From the NCBI GenBank assembly GCA_004794655.1, contig SMMW01000575.1:11421001-11485000 (forward strand): a stretch of DNA of 64,000 nt. The letters run 5' to 3'. This DNA is from Marisa cornuarietis. Its lineage: Eukaryota; Mollusca; Gastropoda; Architaenioglossa; Ampullariidae. Numbering within the stretch: the stretch's first letter is position 1; each line of letters begins with the position of its first letter. The position numbers and the translations under genes are program-made. Positions 1 through 12,773 of the stretch are shown here, piece by piece. A model generated the notes under the pieces. The model saw only the letters and a list, made by a program, of their open reading frames with translations, did no database searches and had not been told where the DNA came from.

Positions 1-764
1 TGGGTATGGAATGTAAGCCGTCTTCTCATTACGGCATCTGTGGAAAGGTAAGGTGTGAATTTATGTAGCAGTTAATAGTTCCTAATGTGAAGACGTGAGG
101 GAAGAGGCATTCCACTTCTGCCACTCTCACGTTCTCAGTTTGAAAAAAAAAATGTGTAGATTACCCTGCCTTTATGCTTTGTAGTTACTGAGACAGCTGC
201 TTCACGGCTGAAAATGTCTGGCGAAAGGTTTGAAGGGAAAAACATCGCTGATACTCCTTCCTCGATTAACCCCAAGTTCGCATCTTAACATCGTCGGCGT
301 GTGGTTCACTCAGGGTTTCTGGCAACATCAGACGCTGCATCGTCCAACGGTCCGCAGTCCGTCCTTGATTACCAATTCATTGAAACAGCAGTTTGCAGGA
401 TGTTTGATCCCCGGGGGTTAAGCATACTGGGTGCCACTGAAACCCCCATGAAATAATTTTGAAGGCTGGGTGGTTCTTACGACACTTTCCCTACTTCGCC
501 TTTCGTAGGCTGAAACTTTCGTGATAAAGCGACTCGTTTTGAGAACGCCCATTAAAAAAAAATCTTCGTCTCGTGGCTTTGAAGACCTTCGTCAGAAGTT
601 GAGGGTCCACAAGAGACGGTTGATTGAGGTACTTGACTTGAGATCGTATCTAGGGCCGACTACGTCTGCTACGTGGGGCACGTGTAAGCACCGCGGGTTT
701 TACGTCGTTCGGTGGGAGGAGCTTTTGCTGCCGGCGACACTTTGTCTCAGACGTTAAGAAGTAT

Positions 765-830
765 TTCGCGTGCGTTGCAGCTGTGACATAACGTTTTTTT
801 CGCGTGCGTCGGAGCTATGACATAACTGCC
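765..830. repeat. Two-copy tandem duplication, about 34-bp period
   Basis: Two adjacent copies begin with TTCGCGTGCGT, at 765 and 799, and both continue into a GACATAAC block. They differ at a few positions, so this is an old local duplication. Confidence 0.7.
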
Positions 831-3681
831 TTTTTTGCGTCGTTGAGAACAAAAGCCTTTAATGCTAGATCCCTGGCGAGACACGAAAAGGATCATTTTG
901 TCTAAAGGCTTTTGTTGTTTTTTTGCTGTTTTGTTGTTTTGTTTTGTTTGTTTGTTTGTTTGTTTGTTTTTTGTGCATCAGCTAATTAGCTGTGTCTTCA
1001 GCTTTTTAAGCGACCGATGTTCAGTATACGATTTGTGGCGGTATTTCCCTTTTCAATAATATGATGTGATATCGTCTACTCTAAGTGCCAGTTTAGAACT
1101 AGCCTGAGAGGCGAATAGCCCGGTAGGGGAAGACTGTTCCATCTTTCCTGTCTTGTAATTGAGTTGATATGAAGTAGAATGTCGTGTAAGTTATCGGTGG
1201 TCGCAGTATCTCTCTCTCCTACACACTTTCTCTTACTATCTTTCTCTTTCTCTCGGTGAAGGTGTGTTTGAACGCGTGGATGCGTGCGGGTGAATTAGCA
1301 AATTATGGCTCGCGCGCGCGTGCGTGCGAACATTTTAATCACCTCCCGTACACTTCACGTCTCCCGTGCATACGGCAGCGTGTAAAGTGGGTCACATCAG
1401 CGAGAACCTGAAGGCCATTAGCAAATGAACGGTGGATGGATAATCCTAAAGAAGGGGACCACGTCGGGAGGGAGCGTAACGATCTCCCTAGGGCGGCACA
1501 GGGCTCGCCGTGCGAAATCGTTGATGCCACCCAGTCATCCACAGCCTTGAGGGCTTGCGTCAAACTTTGTCCTTCAGTCGGCCAGCGGACTACCGGCAGG
1601 TTTTATACAGGGCCTAGTCTGATGGCACCTCGAAAAAGATAACAAAGCTGCTTGCAATGTCGTCGACCGTTGTGCTGCGCGCCGCGGCCTGTTAAGCCCA
1701 TTATTTCACGTCCTCAGCAAGAAAAAATCCCATCGCCATTCTTGTCTATGTCCGCCATAACGCCCAGCTACTGAGCCCCGTCCATCCCTGCGACTGGCTT
1801 AGAAATATTAGCAAGGGCGACAAACAACCTTGTGTACTTTGAACGTTGCACAAGAGCCTCTTTTTGCCACGTCCTTTATGCTTAGGAATTTCAGTCTGAA
1901 GCCACTTACGTCCGCAGGGAAGTTTTCTAACACTGCTAATTACCGATAGGTCTAGGGCTTTGTCCAGTAATACTGATGCAACCGAGAGTCTGAGGAGCCA
2001 CTAACATGTTTTGCGAGTCTTTTCCAATGTGGTTAATGCCCACGAGGCCTTTTTGTGCAGTCGGGAAAATTTCTTTAAAATCTTGGCAAGTTTGGTTAGA
2101 AGGAGTGTTTTGACACGATTTATGCCAGGGAATTACTTGTGTCGTGAATCCACCAGACTTACGCAATAAGACAACGACCGCGTATTTTTGGATTAATTAA
2201 AACCGGTCGGTGGGCTCGATGCCGACATGTAAGTGCACCCAAAGCTTCAGAGGATGCGTAATTAGAAAGATTTATTCATGCGAAAGAGCTCTGTAATTGA
2301 CGGATCAGTATAAAAATAACTAAATATATTATTTTTAAAAGCATACCTGTTTTGTGACACTTTTTACTTCCAAAGACCGTTTACATGCCACTTTTTAGCC
2401 TGCATGTCAGTTTATTTGCGTGTGTTTGCGTTCGTACTGGCATGGATGTGCAACGTCCTATTTTGTTTGCATAATCGACGGACGAACGTTTTGTTGTCAA
2501 AAGTAATTGTCGATCCCAGTGATCTTCTAAATCACTTCATCGTGTAGTACCAGTGCAGTGGGAGAACAGATTGGGTGTCTACTGTGTAACAAGCAGCTAA
2601 CATGAGCATAGCTGCAGTTTTTTAAAAGTCATGCTTTATAGTTTTTCCCCTCGGTTCTGATATTGAGAGTTTCAGACACCTGCATTGGACGACAAGCCAT
2701 TTAAAAAATCTATTTCGTATTTGAAATAATTGGAAGGGTAGTATAAGTCTTAAAGCCATACACAATTCCCTGCGCACGAGATGTAGTGGACAATGCTAGG
2801 AGATTTACGTCCCAAGGCGCTAGCAGTTAAAATTCCGCTCATGTAACTGTAAGACATTCCTTGTAACCAGATCACAACAAAGCAGGTCTTCTCTGCGCCT
2901 AATGATAACCTTAGAAAGGTCTTCAGACGGCTACACACGGCACGAGCTCAGTCAACACTGGTTGCTAGCACATGCTTGCGTCAGTCTTGGTGCACAGTCG
3001 GACTAGTGGGCGTGAGCATCCAGGAAATTTGTTCACCCGGTCCCTGCACACTAGTCCGGAGCTTCGGCTCCTGCACTCGGCAGAGTCTGTCTCTTGAACA
3101 ATGCTGTGGGAGTGGGATGTCGGAATAAGCTGCGGGATAAGGGCCCTGTCAGCTCTCTAGCAAGGTTCTTTCAGCCCTCAATATTTGCATGTGGCGTGGC
3201 CTTCAGAGACGTGGACGTGAAACAGGAGCAGCTCGACCTCTGGGGTAAGGCTTGTGGGTGAAATCTTACCTTTCTCCCCCCTTCCCCAAACCTTACGCTT
3301 TTGAGATCCAGCCTTAAGGTATCCCTTTAAAGATGTCGCTGAGCTATTCATGTGCTGCGCCGCTGACTACAGGCTGTGTACGTTGTTCACATTCACCGCT
3401 TGTGCCGACTTTTTTCAATACCGCGTGTGAACTTTTTGGTCTTATTCTACTGTTGCGGGGTTGTTAGAAGCCGTCGGCATCGACAGGAATAAAACATTTT
3501 TAACGATTATATTTCTAAAGAGCCCGTTTCTCGCACCTTATCTGACATGAACTCCATGGCGAGGGTAACATGCAAGGCAAATAAAATTCTCTCTCTGAAA
3601 GGGTTGACACAGGTTGACGCGTACTAACAGGACGGCACGGTGCATGCATGTATTGTCTGGAACAAAGATGATTGAAAAATA

Positions 3682-3766
3682 TTTTTTTTAGCTGCATACA
3701 TCAGGATATGAACGCGTAAAACTAGTCTGACATTTTTTTAAACCGCATACATCTGGATATAGGCAA
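3682..3766. repeat. Two-copy imperfect duplication, about 52-bp period
   Basis: A T-run followed by a GCATACATC-GGATAT block occurs at about 3682-3714 and again at about 3734-3766, with a few substitutions. Confidence 0.5.
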
Positions 3767-3935
3767 AGTAGATTATAAAATTAACTTCAGAGATGATGGC
3801 TTACTAAGCGTTTTATGTCACGCTTTCTGAGAAAGTGAACATCTAAAATGATAACGGTTCCTGTGAGTGGCAGTCGCTCATTGCACAGGTGCCAACGAGG
3901 TAGCTTAGAATTCAGGTAAATTATATAAAATCACT

Positions 3936-3997
3936 GAACTGGCAAGGTGTGCATCAAGGGGTCACCGAACAGGTAAAGTACACACCAAGGGGTCACC
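3936..3997. repeat. Two-copy 31-bp tandem repeat
   Basis: Copies at 3936-3966 and 3967-3997 share the start GAAC-GG and the end CAAGGGGTCACC, with substitutions between. Confidence 0.7.
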
Positions 3998-5669
3998 ATT
4001 GATTGCGTGGTGAAGAGTGAACCGTGTACTTTTTATGTAAGAAAAATGGATGGGGGAGATTGGAGGTGGATAGGGAGTGGAGGAGGAAACACAAGCTGGT
4101 CTTGACGCTGGAGGAGTGTGTGGGAGGTGGGGGTGGGATTCATGACGCAGCACAAGCAGACGAGCTTTGACGCGGCGTAGCCTGCGATGCGCTAGAGTCT
4201 GTGTTGGCTTTCAGCCTGTCACGTGACTCAGTAAAAACAATGTAAGTGCTACACTCACCTGCCTTCTGCGGTCGTCGCTTCGTGCTTGCAAGATGTGTTC
4301 CTCTTAACCTACTAAAACGCTGAAGGTCGACGTAGTGGCTGAATTGTCTCAACGTGAAAGCCACGTATTTTCAGGGCATCACAATATGTGAGGAGTAGAG
4401 AGTTGGCACGGGGCTGCATGATCGTCTGTAACACCATGGAAGAAAAGGTCATTTCGCCTGTTACATATCGAAAACTAAAAATCACCTGTCTGTAACAGCT
4501 CGGGTGAAGGCTACATTTCATCTATAACACCTTGGGTGATAAAAAAAAACAAAAAAAAAAAAACTGGAAGGTGTACATGTACAGTCGACTATACTGCCGT
4601 TGAGCAAAATGACTATTGGTAGTATTTCTTAATCATTGGCTATAGTGTGTCAGCTCACAACAGACTCCAGTGACATAATCAGCGGCTGTTATCTTTTTCT
4701 GTGGGGAGAGTGTCTGTGGGGGATGATCATTATAATGAGCAGTCTTCCGGAGTCCCTTGGGTTAGGAACTCGTTGCGTCCCACGCAAAGCTTTTTCAAGC
4801 TCTTATTTAGGTATCGGAAAACATCCCAAGAGACACGAACACCAACGAGCTTGTCGGAATGCGAGCTGAAGGCAAGTATACCAGTATTTTTTTCCCCTCT
4901 ATGCTGCTTTGCTTACTAATGCAGTTAGTTACCACTTCCAACGCCTGTTTGCGGATATGTAAAGCGTGTATTTCAGTTAAAACGATGTTAAACTGAGTCA
5001 GCAAGAACCAACTAACTCTGACCAGAGACACCCATGCGGGTGGCTTCACGTCGCAAACAGTCCTCGGCCAAGAAAAACAAAAGTAATATATTGTCTAGAC
5101 AATGTAATCTTCTGCCGCAGTCAAGAAACCCACATGGCTGCCTCAGGCACAAATTTTGGTTTACGTGGTAAGCCTGCTAATTAACAGTTCTTGAGGTGTG
5201 GCTGTAAGTGACCATATTTCCGTCTTCAGCGCCTGCCGAGAACGACCAGATCCTACTCCTACATTTTTGCATAACTTTGCCAGACCAGTGTAAACAAGTG
5301 CACTGTTGTGCATCGCACTGTGTAGTGAGATTTACCGTGAAGATGCCTGTATAACTCCAGTTGATGTGTAAAATCATATTTAAGAGCACCGAGAAGCCAT
5401 GTATTCGTCAATGTATTCGCTCCAAAGGCAACCTTCCGAAGATAACGTTTTTTTCAATGGCTTCCGTCTGCTCGAATTATCAGATATGAAGAGACAGAAG
5501 CGCTGCCGGGAAGGCGCTACAGGAAAACTGTTTCAACCGCACGTTTTTGCTACTTTTCTCCGGCACTATCATCGCCATCATCAGCCACTGGATCTTCATC
5601 ATCGTCGCACACAATCGGGTAACTGGCCTTGACCTTTGCCCCCCCGTCTAGCGGGTAGGTGGAGGAGCT

Positions 5670-5745
5670 ATTGGCAGGAAATGACGTCATTCGCGCACGC
5701 GCCTTCCTCGCGGGCGCGTATTGCTATCAGCGTCATCGCCGGAAG
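5670..5745. promoter_or_regulatory. Orphan CpG-type promoter candidate (CCAAT, CRE, NRF1, ETS motifs)
   Basis: Within 76 bp there is ATTGG (reverse CCAAT box, 5670-5674), a perfect palindromic CRE TGACGTCA (5682-5689), an NRF1-like CGCGCACGCGC (5692-5702) and an ETS core CCGGAAG (5739-5745), in a CpG-rich patch within AT-richer DNA. These motifs commonly occur together in animal housekeeping promoters. No coding exon lies next to it. It could start an untranslated first exon of the protocadherin 7 kb downstream, or a minus-strand gene outside the window. The motifs are seen; promoter activity is inferred. Confidence 0.45.
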
Positions 5746-5899
5746 AACAAGCACGACGCCGCTCGTGAGTGGCGCGAGAACCCGCGTGTACTGAAACGTT
5801 TACGAAAAAAATAAATAAATAAAAAACTCTCACGACAAAGAGATTACTCCGCTGGCGAGCAACACACGAGTTATCTCCCCGGTGGCGTGTTGCTCACTA

Positions 5900-8800
5900 A
5901 TAAGTGTCCCCGGGCAGCAATTAGTTGTGGGGATGAGGCAGCCATCGGTCCCTGCAGGGAGGAAAAACAGGCAGATTAGCTGTGAAAAAAAAGCTGTTCA
6001 TTTTATTTATGTATTACTGTCAGTTTTTTGGTACCAGATTTTTTCCTGAGTGGTAGAAGAAGAGAAGTGGTTAGGTGGTGGCAGCAGTGTGAAAAGTTTC
6101 GTCTGGTATGCATGGCTTTTCAAAGACTAGTGGCGGCAATTTTTTTTCTAGTGACTGCGTAAAGACTGCAAGATGATATTTCCACAAATCAGCTTGAATA
6201 TCGCTCTTTCGCTCTCCAGATCCACGCCTACAAACGTGATTATGCACAAAAACGGGACAAAGCCGGGATGTCCAGTTTAAACACATGCTTTCCCATACGT
6301 AAACGTGTCCATGCACTGTTCCTGATGCCTCTGTTGTTGACCTCTTCCCATGCAATGTTGTGTTTTTAGGTGTGAATCTCGAAGACGGAAAGGGAAGTAG
6401 TATCTTGCAACACGTTTTACCCAGTCATCAGAACAAAAAAAAATTTTTTTTTACCCAACTAGTCCTAGCATAGTATGTATCAAAATTAGCCAGGATAGGA
6501 TGAGTGCTGTATGAATATGTCGAATACATGTAGATAAAAAAAAACAAACATAGGGCTTAAACTTGCAGAACAATTCTCCCTCATCACCTCTCTCACTCTG
6601 TTTCTATGTAAATGAGAGGAAAAGCGTGTGTCGTGTATGTGTTGCGTACTATTGTATACACAGTGCATGAACTAGCTAGGTGTCGTGACAGAGCAACAGA
6701 AAACACCTGCTACGTTATAAAACAGAGGCGGACAGCGCTGGTTGTTGAGGCGAGTAGCGTGTCATGGAAACTAAATATTGACGAATGTTGCTGTTGTCTT
6801 GTTTTTTAAAACATCGCCTTCCGTATGGACTGGTGTCCTGTGGCAACATTCCAACAGCAGTTCTCTCAGTGCCGTGTGCAAACCGGAAAAGGGGGTCGAG
6901 CTCATTTGCGTGGGTTAGCATATAGCATTCTGTCACGAGGAGTGTCTTCTACGAGCACACGATTTCTGCTTCATTGACATGGATAAAGAGAAATTTGAAT
7001 CGAACAGAAGTTTGACAAAATAACAACAATCATCAGCTGACTTATTTCTAGAGATGGCACAATATATGTTGTGTACTTAAAATGATGCAAGGACAGACCG
7101 CAATGCTAGGAAAATGTCACCTCTTTGTCCGTCCGTGTGTGTGTGTGTGTGTGGAGGGAGGAGGGTTGGTCGTAAAAATTGTAATTGCCAGTACTTAATG
7201 TTCATATTTTTCTGACGATTTGGCAAGGACATCACAGTGAAATCTAAAGGCTGTAAGCAAAACATCACTCTGCACGTTTATATCTCTGTTTCTGAAAGGA
7301 TTCCTTCCTGAAATATAAAAAAAATAATTATTGCGCGACAGCTTTGTGGATATTTATTAACGTAGATCTTGCTACAGTGCTAATTTTCCCACTTATATGG
7401 CTCTCTCCGCCAGGTGTTTTTTTCGGAATCATTGCCTGACGCTGCAACACGCATCTTTTATGTTACTTTTCTCCAACACTGGGTAAGAAGCTCGAGTTTA
7501 CACTGTAAACAGTTGTCTTCCTCGTCGCGGTGACGACGCATGTGTATTTTCACTGGATTTAATATCCGTGATATAATATTGTGATCTAGCTGACTGGACA
7601 CGGATCGTTTATCTGAAAATTCTGATTCGAAATGTCGACCCCATACTGCGGAGTTTGCTGTCAGCACGGTCCTCTTTTCGCATCGTCTGCATTATGATTT
7701 TCGTCTACCGACATTTAACATCGAAAAAGCAGATAATAATAATTTTTCAGACCTTTAAAACAAAAATACCCCTTGTGACAGTTTATACCACAACATCAAT
7801 CTTTGCATGTCTCGGTAAAGGCAACAGAGCGGTTAACACACTGAGCCAAAGCCTCGGCGTTAACCACAGACACGCGTGTAGTGTGCGTGCGCTGAGTACT
7901 CGACGAAATACCCTCATACTGCAGCATTTTTTCTTTTTGCCTTATTTTTCGTCCGCCTTTTTCTTCCCCACCCCACCTTTGTAGCTTGTCTGAATGTCTG
8001 CTTGTCTCTTCCCGACGATTCTTGTGGGTCCTTGGATGAGAGAAGGGCCGATACTCTGTATTGTAATTTAAAATAGACTTCACACCAATTGTTTTCATCT
8101 TGATTCGGCTAAGAACCTGAAATCAAAACATGAACCTCGCTACACATAAGTTAATGACTGCTAACTTAGCACAACCATGTATTCGCTTTAAAATATCTTT
8201 GAAAAAAATAAACTACAGTATTTAAGGGGTTACCCTACCCTACTCATTCAAAACCGAAATTGAAGCCAAGATGTGAAGACGGTGGCAGATTTATAAAGAC
8301 AAAAAAATTTAAAGGAAAAATTAGAACATACTAAAGTTCTTTTGAGCAATGAACAGTAGAAACAAACTAGAAGTCTAGAATATAGGAATAGGGGAACATA
8401 AAGGATCTGGCACCCAGTAAAGTACAGCACCACCGCAGACTTGGCAGGCGTCCTGGACACCAAGAGCAAGAGACCACAACTGGAGGAGGGCGACAGCAAC
8501 ATTAAACAACACCTACGGCGTCATAGAGCACCGACCCCCGCCCCTATCATACCACTCAACCCCTCGTGGCCCCCTTCTATCCTCTACTCTCCTTTATTCT
8601 CCCATATCCTCCCCCCACCCCCACAGTGCGAAATCGCCTTTAGGTGGGAGTACTTTCCCTTCCAAACACCAACAAAACTATGATATTAATCAGTCAGTCG
8701 ACTGAGGGCTGCATGTTAAGTGAACGTTGACATATCCAGTTAGTGGCCTTGAGGACTGTATCTCCGAAAGCTGGAAACACTCCATCAATCATTTGATCGA

Positions 8801-11800
8801 TCAGTCCCTCTCTCTGACACCCACTGTTAGTCCCCGAACTAACTCCTCCCGCACAAGGCTTCAATCGCCGTCACCACTCCTGCCTCTCTCCCCCTCAGAC
8901 CTCCCCAGTTAAACCTGGGGCTTCTTGAGGGACGGTCAGGGGTCAACTCAACGCTCCGTCTGACAGATTGTCGCACCTCGGTGTGTTCGCCAGTAAAGCC
9001 GCGATCGCTGACCGACCGTCACTTTGTTGGAGCCGCGAGCCTCTCTTAACCCCACCCATCCCTTCCACTGCCCCTATACCTCAGCAGGTTCATAGCCCCT
9101 GTCGTAAGCTCCGCTCGGCGTAAGTCGGACAAAAGAAACTGCCCGTTAATCGGATGGTAATGGAAATTAACTGCCGCCGCGCCAAACTTCAAAGGTGGTA
9201 AACAGCATGCTAATGTTTTCACTCGCAGCTGCACGGACAGCCACCATCTGTTGCAGTACAGACTGCAGAGCGTGTGTGCGTGTGTGCGTGTGTGTGTGTG
9301 CGTGTGTGTGTGCGTGAATGTTCGCGCGTGCGTTTATGATCCTGCACTGTCAACTCAGCGTGCAAATGCGGGATGAAATCATATACCCGTGTTAAATCGA
9401 CATCATCGATGGTTGCATTGACGGTGTCCTGAGCCTGCTGTGAGGGCAAAGTGACTTAAACAGTCGCATCCTGTTCATACACCGGCCTGCATATATCACA
9501 GCCCACACAGCCCCTCCCTGCTCATCCTGACCCGCACAGCCAATCGCACCCACCCCTCAACAATTTTCCCCCACCCACTAGACTTTGCTAAGTCTGTAGC
9601 TGGTTGTTTCTAATTACAGTCAAAGTGGGGACCGATTGTATATTCAGTACACGAGTACACTCCATGCATTAAAAAGACCCAGAAAAAAATCTTAAAGCAC
9701 GCAGCTCGTTCGTTTTCACAGTCCCTAGATTCCATCAGTTTCCTGAACCACTTTCTATTATTCGACAGGGCTCCTGGTGATTCACAAGGATACGCGATCT
9801 GTCAAGGGCTTATTTGAATCTTCATACTTTCTCGTTTGATATGGCTGGCTCAATGCAGTTTCCATTTCCATACATTTTATTTGAGACGAGGGACCTGCAC
9901 CGGTTTCAGTGGTCACACATAATGCTTAGCATGAAGGACTGAATGCAGTTAATGGTCCCAATTGTTCAGGTCCGCGGGAAGCTATTTTGCTATCAGCATC
10001 TGTGCGAAGGAAGATAATAAAGGGTTCGCTGCTGTAGATGGCTGGTCGAGTTAGGCATGTCGACTAACAAAAGTCAGCAGCTGTTTGATGTACACAGTCT
10101 TCTAGACAAGGCACACAGGACCTGGGTCCAATCTGCACTGAACAGAAAAGACAAAGACAGGAAGGAAGAATGAAGTGAGAAAGAAGGAATAGAAGGAATA
10201 AGCACTTGCGTGCAGATGAACGAAACAAGCGGCTTTTTTTTTTTTAACCTCTGACGACGATGAATTATCAGACGGGCGTTGAGCACACGTTGACTTAGCA
10301 ACCGCTTTACAGTTCGTGGCTCATGGAGTTAGTGATCAATGTGAAGCTGTCGTTATTTTAGAGACGTGGCGATCATCGTGATCACGTGAGCCACCAGGGG
10401 CCGTAGTTATGAAGCAGATGCACATCAGTACCCGAGGATTTACTTTACCTCTGTACCTACAGCTCTAGTAGGCTCTCTGTGGTTATAGCTTCTCAAGACC
10501 GTCTCAAGAAGAGGACCCTCAGACTAGCAGCCGGCCTAGCTGTAGGACCTCTGTCTCCGATTATATTACCCAGCAACGCTTCCTCATCAAACCTAAAATT
10601 ACCTTTGCTTCATTAATGCAACCCCCTAGTGGCAATCCGCGAAATTGTATGTGTGTTGGGGGGGGGGCGCAGGCAAGCACGTGTGTGTCTTTAGATGCTG
10701 ATTATTTAACTGAACAAGTGATCAGAGCAGGTCACTAAATATCATCTTTTTTTGTCATAGAATTTCTTGTAGAAAATGGTTAAACTGTTATTCGGTATAC
10801 CTCTGAAACTTTGAAAACAAACTTAACGGTACTCACAAAGTCAACTCTCTCCCTGCATCGTTCATTGTTGTATATTTTTAAGGTACTTTCGCTGTAACCC
10901 ACCGCCCACCCACTTCACCTCCCGTTGTTACCTCCAAGCTGAACTTCCATTCTGCAACAATCCCCATCGACCGTCGCTTCCAGGCGAGGCTTCGCTAACA
11001 GGTCTCGACTAACGAGACTCGGCGAGGACCCGAAGGCGAAAATTCGCCGGAATGTACCTCTTCTCCGGCCTGTACAGCGGCGCTTGATGGGAAAGGCACT
11101 TAATAGGAAAAAAGTGCGATAGCTGGAGGTGTGCTTTGGAGAATGCTTACAAACACTTTGATAATTGGAGACTGCTTCGAACTCTGCCCATTGTGGCTTA
11201 AGGGCACATCAGACACATTTTGTCGAACATGTGACTACACTTTAATGACTATAATGTAAGCATTTACCAAACATAGTCACATGTGGAAAAGGCGCTTTAA
11301 TGTCACTGTTCTAAATACTTCCCTCTAGTTCCAAGTGTTTTAACGCGTATTTACGGTCGAAGAGCTCTGTTTTGTTCGATTGGTCACCTTTTGTCCAGGG
11401 GCTTTAAGTTCTGAAAGCTGGCTTTTAAAAAGAATGTGAGGACTGCCAAATATACACAGCACTGACAGGCAGAGTTATTCTCAACTTCCCACATATTTCA
11501 ATTAAACCTACTTTGTCATTTTCCGTTTGGTTTCTTTTAAGCTTGTGTGGTCTTTCATTGGCTAAGACACGTGCAAGAGTTGTTAAATGTGATTCTTTAT
11601 GTACCTCTGCTCAGTACAGCACGCCCCTCATTTAATATCTCGCAAAACACGTTTCTGAGCAATTACACCATGTTATACAGTGTACTAGGGTATAGGGTCT
11701 GTTATTGGTTCATACAAACATCAATATTAAACTTTTTTCTGGGAGTTTGAATTAATTTAATTTCATAATTTCGTCTCATGGACTGCAGGGAGACCAGAAG

Positions 11801-12600
11801 AAGCCAGCTTGTTCAAATAATGAATGGCGTGTGTTGGGAATGCGGCTGCTAAACGAGAATCCCGGGAGTAATGCAGGGCATTTCCCAAGCACCAAAGCCG
11901 GACAAACATTTTATATGCGAGGTGTTTCTGAAAATTAACGGGACTGGTGTTACAAACAATTTATTTCAATTCCAAACAACAAACTACATAGTTTCACCTT
12001 CAAAGTCATCCCCCCCCCTCTTCAAGTCTAATGCATCGTTCTATCCTTCTCTGCCATGCTTCTGAAAGGATTCTTCTGGGATGCCACACAGCTCGGTCGT
12101 TACGGCCCTTTTCAGACACACCTTATATATTTATATATAAAATATACAAGAAGGTGGAGGAGCACACACCTTTTCAAGGGTGGGCATCAAATACGCCTTT
12201 AAAACACACGCGCAGGGTCAGTGGGACGTACTGTGTGTAGGGTCAAAAATACGAAATCCCCATCAACACCTATGAAGGGGGTAGGAGCAGAAGTCTATTG
12301 AAATAATTTGTTTTGAAGGTTACGAGGTAAGAAACTAAAATACATCCATCCTGGTTAGACAGTGTAAATACCAGGAGAAGTGGAAGCTGGGATTAGCATT
12401 GTACGTGATAGTAAGTTCGTTGTGAGGCAACTCTGACAGCGAGTTTCTTCTCTGTTTCAGGATCGCTGCTAATTGAACAGGACTTCACTGTCCGAAGGTC
12501 AACTTTAGCTTGATATCTGCTGATATATTCCAAAGACTGTAAACTTCTCCGTAGCTGAGCTGTAGCGCCTCCATTTAAGAACAAGTACAGACTGCGTGTT
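5900..12600. other. Intergenic or 5' upstream stretch, no supported gene
   Basis: No frame here shows a recognisable domain. It contains short GT-rich runs (about 7135-7153 and 9271-9316), a poly-G tract near 10,660, a TCACGTGA E-box at 10,382-10,389, and C-rich stretches around 8.5-8.9 kb. Upstream untranslated exons of the protocadherin could lie here but cannot be seen without transcripts. Confidence 0.55.
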
Positions 12601-12773
12601 TTCTCTAGTTCTGGCGCTTACTAAGGTTCAGCGGGACCATCCACATGTAAAGCCGACAGCCGCCTGAAAGTTCAAACAAGTATTTTTTGTAGCGGACTTA
12701 AAAAAAATTGATGTTTTGCACCTGAACCGTGTTTTGTTCTGGCCATAGTTTTCTGATCCGAAACACCAGCACC

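Larger units (their letters stand above)
1..5640. other. Intergenic stretch, no supported gene
   Basis: Only short open frames occur, none with a recognisable domain or a splice-supported structure. It holds a TTTG-rich run near 926-970, small tandem duplications listed separately, a GC-richer patch at about 1400-1700 that I cannot assign, and an E-box overlapping an AP-1 site (GTCACGTGAC at 4218-4227, TGACTCA at 4224-4230). Confidence 0.6.

Noticed and set aside
12729..12773. Upstream in-frame ATG as the protocadherin start
   Set aside because: It adds 15 polar residues before a clear signal peptide; 12774 is the better start.
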